Source of the DNA: Planctomycetota bacterium
Lineage (GTDB): Bacteria > Planctomycetota > PLA2 > JAEUHO01
Assembly (NCBI GenBank): GCA_028281445.1
Contig: JANQJW010000130.1
Coordinates: 1 to 64,000, forward strand
Length of the DNA: 64,000 nt
Direction of reading: 5' to 3'
Made by a program: the position numbers and the translations under genes. The notes under the pieces are model-generated. The model worked only from the letters and a program-made list of their open reading frames with translations. It was not told the DNA's origin and made no database searches. Below, piece after piece: positions 42,008 through 50,554 of this stretch. The number at the start of each line of letters is the position of its first letter. The first letter of the stretch is position 1.

Positions 42008-42499
42008 CTACTCCGAAGGCAACTGGTACTTGAAGACGCCCTTGCCGAGATCGAACGTAACGACGAGAGTCTCGGGATCGGCCGACACGACGTCCTGCGG
42101 GCTCGCTTGCAGCTTCTGCTTCGAAACGAATGCGAGAGGGAACGAGAGATCGCTGACGACCATCGAGCCGCGCTCGAAGGCACGCTCGATGCTGATGCTG
42201 TAGTAGTCAGGTGATCCGTCGTTCGGTGTATTGAACTCGAAGGTGCCGATGCTCACCTGATAGCGCCCATCGAGAATCGGCATGCCTTGCGTCGTTCCGT
42301 TCGCCGGGCGCCCGCGGGTCGCAACCTGCTCGAAGCGCTCAGGAACCGTAATCCAGCCATCGGGCAGGGACGGCTCACTCGCATGGCCAGGCGCGGGAGC
42401 GCTCTCCTCGGTCAGGTCATCCCGTTGGAGGATGGCGATCGCAAGCCCCACGGACACGACCAGTACGATGTAGAGGATGGCCCGCGTATTGTCGCTCAT
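42008..42499 (-). CDS. single-pass membrane protein of unknown function
   Basis: The 163-residue product has one N-terminal membrane helix (about 8-24, AILYIVLVVSVGLAIAI) and a soluble outer part rich in beta strands (TFEFNTPNDGSPDYYSISIERAF and LVVTFDLGKGVFKYQLPSE). No family is recognised. It sits 20 bases after the lipoprotein gene and 5 bases before the DUF6228-like gene, so the three probably form an operon. Confidence 0.65.
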   Translation of the reverse strand: MSDNTRAILYIVLVVSVGLAIAILQRDDLTEESAPAPGHASEPSLPDGWITVPERFEQVATRGRPANGTTQGMPILDGRYQVSIGTFEFNTPNDGSPDYYSISIERAFERGSMVVSDLSFPLAFVSKQKLQASPQDVVSADPETLVVTFDLGKGVFKYQLPSE

Positions 42500-42519
42500 G
42501 GGGTTTCTCGTTACCGAGC

Positions 42520-43095
42520 CTAGAGCGCCGGACTCGGGTTCATCGTCGTTACGCCGCTCATCGTGATGACCTCGAGCTGCGCCGCGCCGAGGTCGATGCT
42601 GGATCCTCCCGGGTCGCCGTTGGAGATCCCGACGCTGATCTGATAGACCCCATCGGGCACGCCCGCGCCCGCAAACAGGTTCACGGTGTTGAAGGACGAC
42701 GACAGAAGGAGCTCCCTGTCCGTCCCCACCGGAAGCGTGACGCCCTCCGTGAAGTAGACGAGATCGCCGGCTCCGTTGCGGACACTGAGGTTCAAGACGA
42801 TCGAGGTGTCCATCGTCGTGTACGAGCCCCGGATGCTGACGCGCAGCACGACGTCATTGGGATCCGGCGGCGTGTACGTCGTGTTGAATATGCTCGCGAG
42901 GAGGACGCCTGAGCTCGACTCGGTGCTGGCCGGTGCGGTGGTGATGTGGCGCACCACCGTCGTGCCGTTCGCGAACGCCGTGCTGTCATCACTCCCGCTG
43001 CTGCCGCAACCGATGGCGTAGCCGACGGCCAGCACGAGCCCCACTGTCAAGAACCCCGTGATCGAGCGCTGATTGCGCGAAGCAAGCTCACCCAT
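42520..43095 (-). CDS. small beta-rich lipoprotein
   Basis: The 191-residue product has a signal peptide with lipobox GYAIGC and a Ser/Asp-rich body of beta character (TSIVLNLSVRNGAGDLVYFTEGVTLP, YQISVGISNGDPGGSSIDLG). ATG 43095 with GGAGG 5 bases upstream is chosen over the in-frame 43107 start. No family is recognised. It leads a three-gene run of unknown genes. Confidence 0.68.
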   Translation of the reverse strand: MGELASRNQRSITGFLTVGLVLAVGYAIGCGSSGSDDSTAFANGTTVVRHITTAPASTESSSGVLLASIFNTTYTPPDPNDVVLRVSIRGSYTTMDTSIVLNLSVRNGAGDLVYFTEGVTLPVGTDRELLLSSSFNTVNLFAGAGVPDGVYQISVGISNGDPGGSSIDLGAAQLEVITMSGVTTMNPSPAL

Positions 43096-43156
43096 GTGTA
43101 CCTCCATTCCACGCCAGGGTAGCCCTCACCGTGGGCGGCGTACACCGCGCTTGCTG

Positions 43157-43597
43157 CTACGACGGACTCGACTCTGCCACGGGCGGCCACGCACCCATCT
43201 GCTGGCGCAACGAGAGGATCTTGCCGAGGTGAAACGCGTTGTGGAGCGCCACACAGTTCAACTCGTCGCCCAGTGTCAGGCCCGGCTCGAGCTCTGCCGC
43301 CAATCGCTCGGGCACCTGCCCCAACGCTGCTGCAGCACGGGCGCCGTCCAGGAACCTCTGCACCAGGTCCTGCCATTCGTCCTCGTGCTCCGGCACCGCG
43401 CTCGGAAACCGGTCGCCGTCCGGATCACCGTCTCCAACGATGCTGTTCTGGTACGCCTCGGCGTGCCACAACTCCTCGTAGATGGAGTGCGACGCGCCGT
43501 CCGGGCACAGCGTGACTTGCTCGAGCGTCAGCCCGGACAGAAGGCGGCTTCGCTCCGGGAACTCGCCGACAAGAAACAGGTGCTCGAGGATGTGCAT
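43157..43597 (-). CDS. DinB-like four-helix metal-binding protein
   Basis: The 146-residue protein fits the DinB/YfiT-like four-helix bundle family: LWHAEAYQNSI and ALHNAFHLGKILSLRQQMGAWPP supply the expected metal-ligand His residues. These are small putative metal-dependent thiol transferase or hydrolase folds. ATG 43597 has GGAG 8 bases upstream; the in-frame extension to 43672 lacks support. It is 61 bases before the lipoprotein gene and 78 bases after the unknown gene on the same strand. Confidence 0.75.
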   Translation of the reverse strand: MHILEHLFLVGEFPERSRLLSGLTLEQVTLCPDGASHSIYEELWHAEAYQNSIVGDGDPDGDRFPSAVPEHEDEWQDLVQRFLDGARAAAALGQVPERLAAELEPGLTLGDELNCVALHNAFHLGKILSLRQQMGAWPPVAESSPS

Positions 43598-43675
43598 CGC
43601 TTGACTCCGCTCGGCGAGCGTACCGTGTCCACCGCACCCACCGCCACTCGTCGCCCCACAGGGGGCAAGCACATC

Positions 43676-44197
43676 CTAGAGAATCACGTTCGTTTCCAAG
43701 GGAAAGGACGGCGCGTCTTCTCGGGCGATGAACCTCACGTCGGCCGTCGCGTCGTTTCCAAGATGACCGTCGCCCTCGTTGTGCTCCACCAGCACAAGCC
43801 AGCCTCCACGACGACGCCAGACGGTGTACCGAAGAACAACCTTCATGTACGGGTCCACGTAGTCTCCCGCAGAGTCAGCGACGCCCCACGCTTCGATCAA
43901 GATGGTCCTTGCTTGGTCGTACACAGCGCGCAGGCCCTCCCAGGAGCTGACGCACCCCGGTTCCGGATTCGATTCGTTCTGGGCCAGCACACAGAGCGCG
44001 AACGCGGCCACGCGCTCTTGGCCGACCACAACAAGCCGGTAGTGCGCCTCGCTTGCATAGGCAACGAACACGAAGTCCGGCCCCTCCTCGTAGTGCCATC
44101 CCTCCTTGTCGACCTCCCATCCGGCATCCTGGATCCACGCCAGGACCTGGGCATCCTCGAACGGTAGGATCGCGAGGTGTTCGAACGCCTCCGCCAT
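43676..44197 (-). CDS. hypothetical cytosolic protein
   Basis: The 173-residue product is unrecognised, acidic and rich in Trp (WIQDAGWEVDKEGWHYEEGPDFVFVAY; WEGLRAVYDQARTILIEAWG), mixed alpha/beta. It shows no signal peptide or membrane helix. The start at 44197 is uncertain because no ribosome site is clear; an in-frame start at 44299 would add 34 basic residues. It is downstream of the large surface-protein gene (165-bp gap). Confidence 0.55.
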   Translation of the reverse strand: MAEAFEHLAILPFEDAQVLAWIQDAGWEVDKEGWHYEEGPDFVFVAYASEAHYRLVVVGQERVAAFALCVLAQNESNPEPGCVSSWEGLRAVYDQARTILIEAWGVADSAGDYVDPYMKVVLRYTVWRRRGGWLVLVEHNEGDGHLGNDATADVRFIAREDAPSFPLETNVIL

Positions 44198-44362
44198 GGA
44201 AACGAGAGCCGACGAATCGACCGTGCCTCGTGTCGCTCCGTTGTCATCCCGCGTAGCGCTCACCGCTGATCGTCGCCAGTGGCGTCGCCTGCCGACCACC
44301 CTGCGCCTATGAACGCGACGCTGGCCATGGCTCTCCAGGAAGCGAACCCTGATCCGGAGCGA

Positions 44363-47300
44363 CTACTCGTCATCGACCACGAACTCCAGCCTGCAGGACG
44401 CACTGACGCGTCGCTCCGAGCCGAGCACGCGGACCTGGACCGAGTGCTCGCCTGCACGTGTCGGCGTCAGCGGAATCCAAACCACATGCCGCTCGCCCGC
44501 CCGGAGAGTGGGGATCCTCGTTCGCCGCTGTGCACCATCCGCACCTCGCATCACCGGGGGTGCGAACAACTGGACCGCGAAGTCCTTGATCGGGAACGTG
44601 CTCTCGTTCACTACCTCGAGCAGGAAGCGTGCCTTCTGCCCAACGCGGAGTTCGCCAGGTGCGTGGAGCCGCACTCGGAGGGTCCCGCTGTACGTAGCGG
44701 CTGCCCACGCCCTCGACGCGCCATCCTGGGCTGGATAGCTGCCGTCCGGCTCCGGCAGGACCGCGACACGGAAGTACGCCGCCGAGACCATGCGCTCCCG
44801 ATCCCAGGCGTAGGCGTCCACGCCGTAGTACCCCGGACTCTCGAACGAAAACTCCTTTGCGAATGTATCGGTGGCACCGGGCTCCAACCTCTCCAATACC
44901 GTGTTGGCGGCGCCTCGCCCCGCTCCGCTGAACCGCTCACCAACTGACAAACGCACGGTCACGTTGCGCAGGGCAACGCTCCCCGTGTTGTGCACGGTCA
45001 CGGTCGCCTTGAATGTCTCGCCCTTCTCTACCTCTTTCGGGGCGCTAACGTCGAGGCGCAGCGACCTGACCTCCTTGGCACCCGACATGCCCTGGAGATC
45101 GGCCTCGGTCGCCTGATCTCCCTCGACGATCCACCTGCGCGCCTTGCGATCGAAGCGGAGCTTCGGTCCGACCCGCTCGCGCCAAACCACGATCCCCTTC
45201 TTGATGACAGCCTCATCGATGTCCCGGGAGAAGAAGAACCGGTCCCCGGGGAAAGGCTCGCTGTCCATGATCATCTGGAGCGTTCCAGCAGCGCGACGGC
45301 GCTCCTGGATGGCGTATTGGCTGGTGTCCTGGTCGTCGAGGACCTCGACGAGTTCCTCGACGGCGCGGGACGATCCCAGGGCGGCGAGCGCCCACGCCAC
45401 GACACTGCGCTGATGCCCGCGCGGCAGCGTGCCGATCGCGGCCTCGACCACCTCGATGCTCTCGTAGTCCCCGACTCGCCCGAGGTACTCGGCCGCGTCC
45501 TTCAGGCCGCCGCCGCTCGGAAGGCGCCGCCGGGCCCTCTCGCGAAGCCACGCACGCACGGCGGCAGTCGCCTCCGCCGTCGGCTCCTGCGCACCGATGG
45601 CATTTGCGATGTCGTGATTGAAATGCCCGGCCCGAACGGCGGCCGCGATCGCCCGCATCGCATCGGGAGAGCGAAGCTCCCAGAGGCACGAGGCGATGGA
45701 GGTGTACCCCTGCTTGAGCAGGGAGGCAATCTGCGGCAGGTCGTCCTTCGTGACCAGCTTGGCGAGCGCCGCACTCGCAGCCTGGGCGCGGGGATCGTGA
45801 CGCCCGGGACGGCGGACCGCGCGCACCGCCTGGAACAGGTACGGCTTCGCTCCGATCCCCAGCTCGACAAGCCGGTTGATGCGCGCCTGGTGATCCTTGT
45901 AGGCATCCTGCCTCGTCGTCTCCGCGAGGATCTCCATCACCCTGACGGCGAGGGGGTCGGTGGAGCCGGGTTTCGCCATGGGCTCCAAGCGCACGACGAT
46001 GTCTCCCTGCGGGACGCGTACCTCTCCTCGGAAGACGTCCTCTGCAAGCAGGTTCATCGGCGCACCCTCGACGTCGAACTCCAGGGCGGGCTTGTCCCGC
46101 GGACGGCCCCAGGCAACGACGCGCGCGTCCCCAGGCGGGACGCCGCGGATCTGGAAGCTCGCGTCGCTCTGCACGGCGCCGATCACCGACGCGCCGGCGA
46201 GCTCGAGCACAACGCGGTCCAGGACGACATCGTCAGGAACGTCGGCTCGTCCTCGAACCGTACGCCCCACCTGCAGGTGGGCCGGCACCAGGTGGTGCGA
46301 GGGCGCGAGGTTCGGGAGGTACACGTACTCCCCCTCCTCCGTGGTCCCGCCCCAGAACGCGAACCGTGCCGCATCCGGCACCCCATGGAATCGAACGACA
46401 CCATCGTCCCCGGCCCGCGCCGTTGCAGAGTATGGGACTGCTGCATCCAGGCTCGTCAACCGGAGAACCGCCTCTCGCCGCCTGCGCGAACCACCCGGCA
46501 ACGGGACCCAGCGAGCCAAGCGTCCCTCGACTGTGTCCCAGCGGTCGATGTGGACGGCGACCTGGCGACCAGGCTCTGCCGTCAGCAACACGTCGCCCGC
46601 GTCTGGTCCGGCTCTCTTCTTGGGGCCCGATCGATCGGGCTCGGTCAGGTGCGCCCACAACGCAACGGATCGCATGGGCACGGCTCGGAGCTCGAAGCGG
46701 CCGTCCTTCAAGTCCGTGGACGTCCGCAGTTCGCCCGCACCGATGTCGCACGCTACCGAAACGCCGCAAAGGGCAGTCCCGTCAGGCGTAGTCACTCGTC
46801 CCCGGATCGTGCGCCCCGGGGGTAGACGAACCTCGGTGGGCTTCGAGGGGTCGAACGGCTGCGCCGTGCCCGATAGATCCTCACGACTGTCAGGGGGACG
46901 CACCAGGAGGCTGTACTCCTTCCCGGTCTCGACACCTGATAGCTCGGCGACACCATCACGATCCGTCTCCGATCCGCCGAAGAAGGGTCCGGAGCGGAGA
47001 TCCTGCCAGTAGCGCCTCCGAAAGAAGCGCATGCCTTCGTCCACAGCCCCCACGCGCGCACCAGCCACCGGCCGGCCGGCGGAGTCCAACACGCGAACAC
47101 GCGCGACGGACTTCGCAGGCACAGTCCAGATGACCGTGTCCTCGTCCTCGGCGACGTCCTTCATCAGCCCCGTTCCGCCCTCGTCCGGCATGGCGGTCAG
47201 CCGGTACCGAAAGCGCCCGAGCCCCCCGAAGGTGAAGTAGCCGTTGTCGTCCGTCGTGGTGCGCCCTCTGTTGGCCGAGTACCCCGACAGGCGCGGCTTG

Positions 47301-49765
47301 AACTCGTCCAGATAGCGAGCGATGTCGACGCCCCAGTTCGCCATCGACTTGCCGTCGGCATCGACCAGCCGACCGCGCAGCACGCGCTCCGGCTTCAACG
47401 CGACGTCGATGATCCCGCCGGCCTCCGTCTTCGGCCCGACTACGACTTCGGCGGTTCGAAGCGGCTCACCCGTCTCCGCGTACGCGCGCTCGACACAGAA
47501 GAACGTGTGCTTGTCCTCGTTCTTGCCCCAGGCCACGGCGAGGCCGCGGCGCTGCCGCATCCGCAGGTACGGGCTGGAAGGCGCCTCTCGGCCGCCGCGA
47601 GGGAGCGCTCCCACGCTCGCCACGAACTGGCGTACGTCCTCCCCGTCGGCGTCGCGGACGCGCAGGAACCAGACTCCACTTCCGACCTCGGGGTGCAGCT
47701 CGTCGAGGAGCACCTTCACGTCCTTGGCACCGGCGATCGCCTGTGCGTGCCCAACCCACGCCCGGCCCCCCCGCGCGGCGAAGGCCTCGAACTCGAGGGT
47801 CTGGTTCCTCAGTCCGCCGAACTCGAACCGGCCCTTGTCGTCGAGCTCCAGCACGCGGTTCTCCCGGAACCACGTCTGCGGTCCGCCTCGTTGCGTCAAC
47901 TCGACGTTGCGCGCAGCAACCCCCTGAGGAAGAACGACGGTGCCCGAGATCGTCTTCTCGCGCGCGAGGGTCAGCCGCAGTGGGTTGTCCTCGGTCGTCT
48001 TGGGTGCATCCCGAAGGAACTCCACGACAGGCAGGAATCCGGTTGCACCTGCCTCGACGCTGAGCTCACCAGGAGCAAGGGGGCCGATACGCGCTCGGCC
48101 ATCGATGACGAACCCCGATCCCGTGGGCTGATGGCGCGTCCGCCCCCAGCCCATTCCGCCCCAGCGCACCCAGGCATCCTCCGGAAGCGCGGCGCCGTCC
48201 TCGGCGACGACCTCCACCTCCATCCATCGCGCAGGCTCGAACGTCAACCGAACGAGAGTGCCATCCAGGACGACGCGCTTGTTCTGCGCCAGGGCTCCGT
48301 CGTTGCGACGCGCAGTGACCACGAGCTCGGTGCCGCGGGCGAACCCTCGCATCGCTACACGCCCCTTGGCATCGGTACGCATCGTTCGATGCGGGCGTGT
48401 CCCTGGAAGCCAGGACATCCAGGCCGCGTCCCAGGCTCGGACCATCACGCCCGACTGGGGCATCCCCCGTGCGTCCACGACTTCGCAGATCAGCGTAGAC
48501 GCCTCGTGGACCGCGAGCTCCGCCTCTTGCTTGCGGTTCGCGAAGACCTCCGCTCTCAGCGGCGGCGGCTCGATCCCTCGCTTCGCAGGTTCGGGCTGCG
48601 CTGCATGCGTACGGGAACACGGCCAGACGGAGTACGTGCCCGAGGGCAGGTCGCTCAATTTGACGAGCCCCTGCGGGTCGGATCGCCCGATACGGAGGAG
48701 GGCAAGACCGTCTTCAGGGAGGCGGGACACGCAAACCTGCACGCCCTCGACGACGGCCCCGTCTTCGTCGCGGACGGTCCTGATCTCGAGGACGCCGCCG
48801 CCGCGACCAGCGAGATCGATCTTGCTGGCCTCGCGCGAGACGGACTGGGTCCACGTCGTCCCGCTGCGCGGGAACACCTGCACCGTCATCGAATCATCGG
48901 GTAGGTCAACGGCGTACCGTCCCTCCTCATCCGCCGTTGCTGCGATGCTCAGGGAGGAGACCAGCCCGTGCGCGCCTCCCGGGCCAGGCTGGTACTGGGC
49001 GTGAAACAGGGCCTCCGCGCCGCCAAGGGCCCGCTTGTCCTCGCTCCGGATCACGCCGCGTACCGCACGCCCGCGTGTCGGCAGATCGAGGATCAGATCC
49101 CCTGCATGAGGAATCGACGTGGGCCGGACGAACCACTCACGAGCATCGGCGCGCACCAGGACGGTCACGTACTCGCCAGGCGGCGGGTGGGGCAACGCGA
49201 AGCGGCCTTCTTCGTCCGTTTCGACGGGACCGTAGACGCGGGCCGTGGGCCCCGGGATCCCCCACTCGTTCCCTTCGACGAGCAGCACGATCCACGTGCG
49301 CTTCTCGTGATGCGAAGACTTCACGGCTCCAGGGACGATCGGACCTCCGTGCCGTCCCTGCAGTTCGACGTGCAGGTCTCCGCCGAGTAGCGGCACGTCG
49401 ACGAGGGCCACGCGCGATGCGCCCTCCCCGTCTTCGAAGCGGACCACATGCAGTCCGGGCCCGACGCCGTCGAATGCAAACTCGCCGCTAGGCGTTGCCA
49501 CCGTCCGTGACAGCGGCACCGCGTCGCCGCGCCACGCTCGCACGAGAGTCGCCTGAGCAGCCGGGTGCATCAACGCACGATGGAAGCTCGAGTAGCTCCC
49601 GGGAATGGGAACAGCGTGGAGGGAAACCGAAGCGCCCGGCTTCGGCTCGTACATCAGGACGCGACCGGAAACCGTCGCTGCACCGGCGGGCGCACGCTTC
49701 TCCTCCGCCCTGGCGCTGGAAGAAGCGCCCAGGAGGAGCAAGAACAGCAAGAGCGACCGGCGCAC
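44363..49765 (-). CDS. giant exported protein with carboxypeptidase-regulatory-like, HEAT-like and CARDB-like domains
   Basis: This approximately 1800-residue protein has a signal peptide (VRRSLLLFLLLLGASSSARA), then long arrays of carboxypeptidase-regulatory-like/beta-sandwich repeats (to about 1300), a HEAT-like helical segment (about 1340-1560, e.g. QPTAEATAAVRAWLRERARRRL) and two CARDB-like domains to the end (RLDVSAPKEVEKGETFKATVTVHNTG; RVRLHAPGELRVGQKARFLLEVVNEST). It should be exported or surface-bound. Its repeats resemble those in the 11606-15931 fusion. The start is uncertain: GTG 49765 opens the signal peptide, with GTG 49774 and TTG 49771 just upstream. No catalytic motif is visible. 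Confidence 0.78.
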   Translation of the reverse strand: MRRSLLLFLLLLGASSSARAEEKRAPAGAATVSGRVLMYEPKPGASVSLHAVPIPGSYSSFHRALMHPAAQATLVRAWRGDAVPLSRTVATPSGEFAFDGVGPGLHVVRFEDGEGASRVALVDVPLLGGDLHVELQGRHGGPIVPGAVKSSHHEKRTWIVLLVEGNEWGIPGPTARVYGPVETDEEGRFALPHPPPGEYVTVLVRADAREWFVRPTSIPHAGDLILDLPTRGRAVRGVIRSEDKRALGGAEALFHAQYQPGPGGAHGLVSSLSIAATADEEGRYAVDLPDDSMTVQVFPRSGTTWTQSVSREASKIDLAGRGGGVLEIRTVRDEDGAVVEGVQVCVSRLPEDGLALLRIGRSDPQGLVKLSDLPSGTYSVWPCSRTHAAQPEPAKRGIEPPPLRAEVFANRKQEAELAVHEASTLICEVVDARGMPQSGVMVRAWDAAWMSWLPGTRPHRTMRTDAKGRVAMRGFARGTELVVTARRNDGALAQNKRVVLDGTLVRLTFEPARWMEVEVVAEDGAALPEDAWVRWGGMGWGRTRHQPTGSGFVIDGRARIGPLAPGELSVEAGATGFLPVVEFLRDAPKTTEDNPLRLTLAREKTISGTVVLPQGVAARNVELTQRGGPQTWFRENRVLELDDKGRFEFGGLRNQTLEFEAFAARGGRAWVGHAQAIAGAKDVKVLLDELHPEVGSGVWFLRVRDADGEDVRQFVASVGALPRGGREAPSSPYLRMRQRRGLAVAWGKNEDKHTFFCVERAYAETGEPLRTAEVVVGPKTEAGGIIDVALKPERVLRGRLVDADGKSMANWGVDIARYLDEFKPRLSGYSANRGRTTTDDNGYFTFGGLGRFRYRLTAMPDEGGTGLMKDVAEDEDTVIWTVPAKSVARVRVLDSAGRPVAGARVGAVDEGMRFFRRRYWQDLRSGPFFGGSETDRDGVAELSGVETGKEYSLLVRPPDSREDLSGTAQPFDPSKPTEVRLPPGRTIRGRVTTPDGTALCGVSVACDIGAGELRTSTDLKDGRFELRAVPMRSVALWAHLTEPDRSGPKKRAGPDAGDVLLTAEPGRQVAVHIDRWDTVEGRLARWVPLPGGSRRRREAVLRLTSLDAAVPYSATARAGDDGVVRFHGVPDAARFAFWGGTTEEGEYVYLPNLAPSHHLVPAHLQVGRTVRGRADVPDDVVLDRVVLELAGASVIGAVQSDASFQIRGVPPGDARVVAWGRPRDKPALEFDVEGAPMNLLAEDVFRGEVRVPQGDIVVRLEPMAKPGSTDPLAVRVMEILAETTRQDAYKDHQARINRLVELGIGAKPYLFQAVRAVRRPGRHDPRAQAASAALAKLVTKDDLPQIASLLKQGYTSIASCLWELRSPDAMRAIAAAVRAGHFNHDIANAIGAQEPTAEATAAVRAWLRERARRRLPSGGGLKDAAEYLGRVGDYESIEVVEAAIGTLPRGHQRSVVAWALAALGSSRAVEELVEVLDDQDTSQYAIQERRRAAGTLQMIMDSEPFPGDRFFFSRDIDEAVIKKGIVVWRERVGPKLRFDRKARRWIVEGDQATEADLQGMSGAKEVRSLRLDVSAPKEVEKGETFKATVTVHNTGSVALRNVTVRLSVGERFSGAGRGAANTVLERLEPGATDTFAKEFSFESPGYYGVDAYAWDRERMVSAAYFRVAVLPEPDGSYPAQDGASRAWAAATYSGTLRVRLHAPGELRVGQKARFLLEVVNESTFPIKDFAVQLFAPPVMRGADGAQRRTRIPTLRAGERHVVWIPLTPTRAGEHSVQVRVLGSERRVSASCRLEFVVDDE

Positions 49766-49876
49766 GACCAACACGCCCCCAGGGTACGAGAATCGGCCTG
49801 CGCGTTCCTCAGGCCCGCCGCAGGGCGCGCACAGGATCTCATCGACCTTCGCGCTCTCGGCGAACACGTGAAGTAG

Positions 49877-50497
49877 TCACACCCACTCCTCGACGTCGTG
49901 GATGCGCCACATGTACCAGGCAACGATGGAGCGGTACGGACGGTACTCCTCGCCCAGCGGGTCGAGCTCCCTCGCCGTGGGCTCGTCACACGCTGCGAAC
50001 TTGGCCCAGCCCTTGCGCACGCCAAGGTCGAGCACGGGCCAGACGTCGGGCCGCTTCAGCGCGAACATGAGGTGCATCTGCGCGCTCCACGGACCGATGC
50101 CCGTGACCTGTGTCATGGCGGCGATGACCTCTTCGTCGCTCATGCCCGGCAGGTCTTCCGGCACAAGGCGTCCGTCCACGACGTGCCGCGCGAGGTCCTT
50201 GATGTAGCGCGTCTTCGGTCCCGAGAGCCCGGCCTTGCGATACGTCGCGTCCCGTTTGCGCAAGACGGCGGCCGGATCGACCTCGCCGTCGAACAGCGCC
50301 GTGACGCGCGACCAGATCGCGTTGGCCGCCGCCCCCGCAAGCTGCTGGTAGGCGATCGCGCGCGCCATGTTCTCGAAGGTCGACGGGCGCTGGGGAATCG
50401 CCGGGTAGCCGAGCGCGTCCACGAGACGCGCGAACCGCTCGTCACGATCGCCGAGATCGCGGACAGCCTTGCGCGGACGCCAGTACGTGAGGCTCAT
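49877..50497 (-). CDS. AlkA-like DNA-3-methyladenine glycosylase
   Basis: The 206-residue enzyme has the HhH-GPD fold: helix-hairpin-helix MTQVTGIGPWSAQMHLMFALKRPDVWP (about 128-154), catalytic Asp157 in PVLDLGVRKG and IAYQQLAGAAANAIWSR near residue 48. It should excise alkylated purines in base-excision repair. ATG 50497 is chosen; the upstream in-frame extension to 50731 lies across the divergent promoter. It diverges from the S9 peptidase gene by 57 bases. No Fe-S cluster motif is present, consistent with AlkA rather than EndoIII. Confidence 0.9.
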   Translation of the reverse strand: MSLTYWRPRKAVRDLGDRDERFARLVDALGYPAIPQRPSTFENMARAIAYQQLAGAAANAIWSRVTALFDGEVDPAAVLRKRDATYRKAGLSGPKTRYIKDLARHVVDGRLVPEDLPGMSDEEVIAAMTQVTGIGPWSAQMHLMFALKRPDVWPVLDLGVRKGWAKFAACDEPTARELDPLGEEYRPYRSIVAWYMWRIHDVEEWV

Positions 50498-50554
50498 GGC
50501 GTACGAGCCTATCGCCGGTCGCTTTCCGGGTACCCTCGCCGCCCCGGAGGAGAC

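Noticed and set aside
44990..46825. Long plus-strand frame (611 codons) within the giant surface-protein gene
   Set aside because: Arg/His/Pro/Asp-rich shadow translation with no domain; the minus strand has coherent repeats and a signal peptide.
49898..50554. Extension of the S9 peptidase frame upstream across the glycosylase gene
   Set aside because: It is antisense to conserved AlkA-like motifs, and GGAGG marks ATG 50555.
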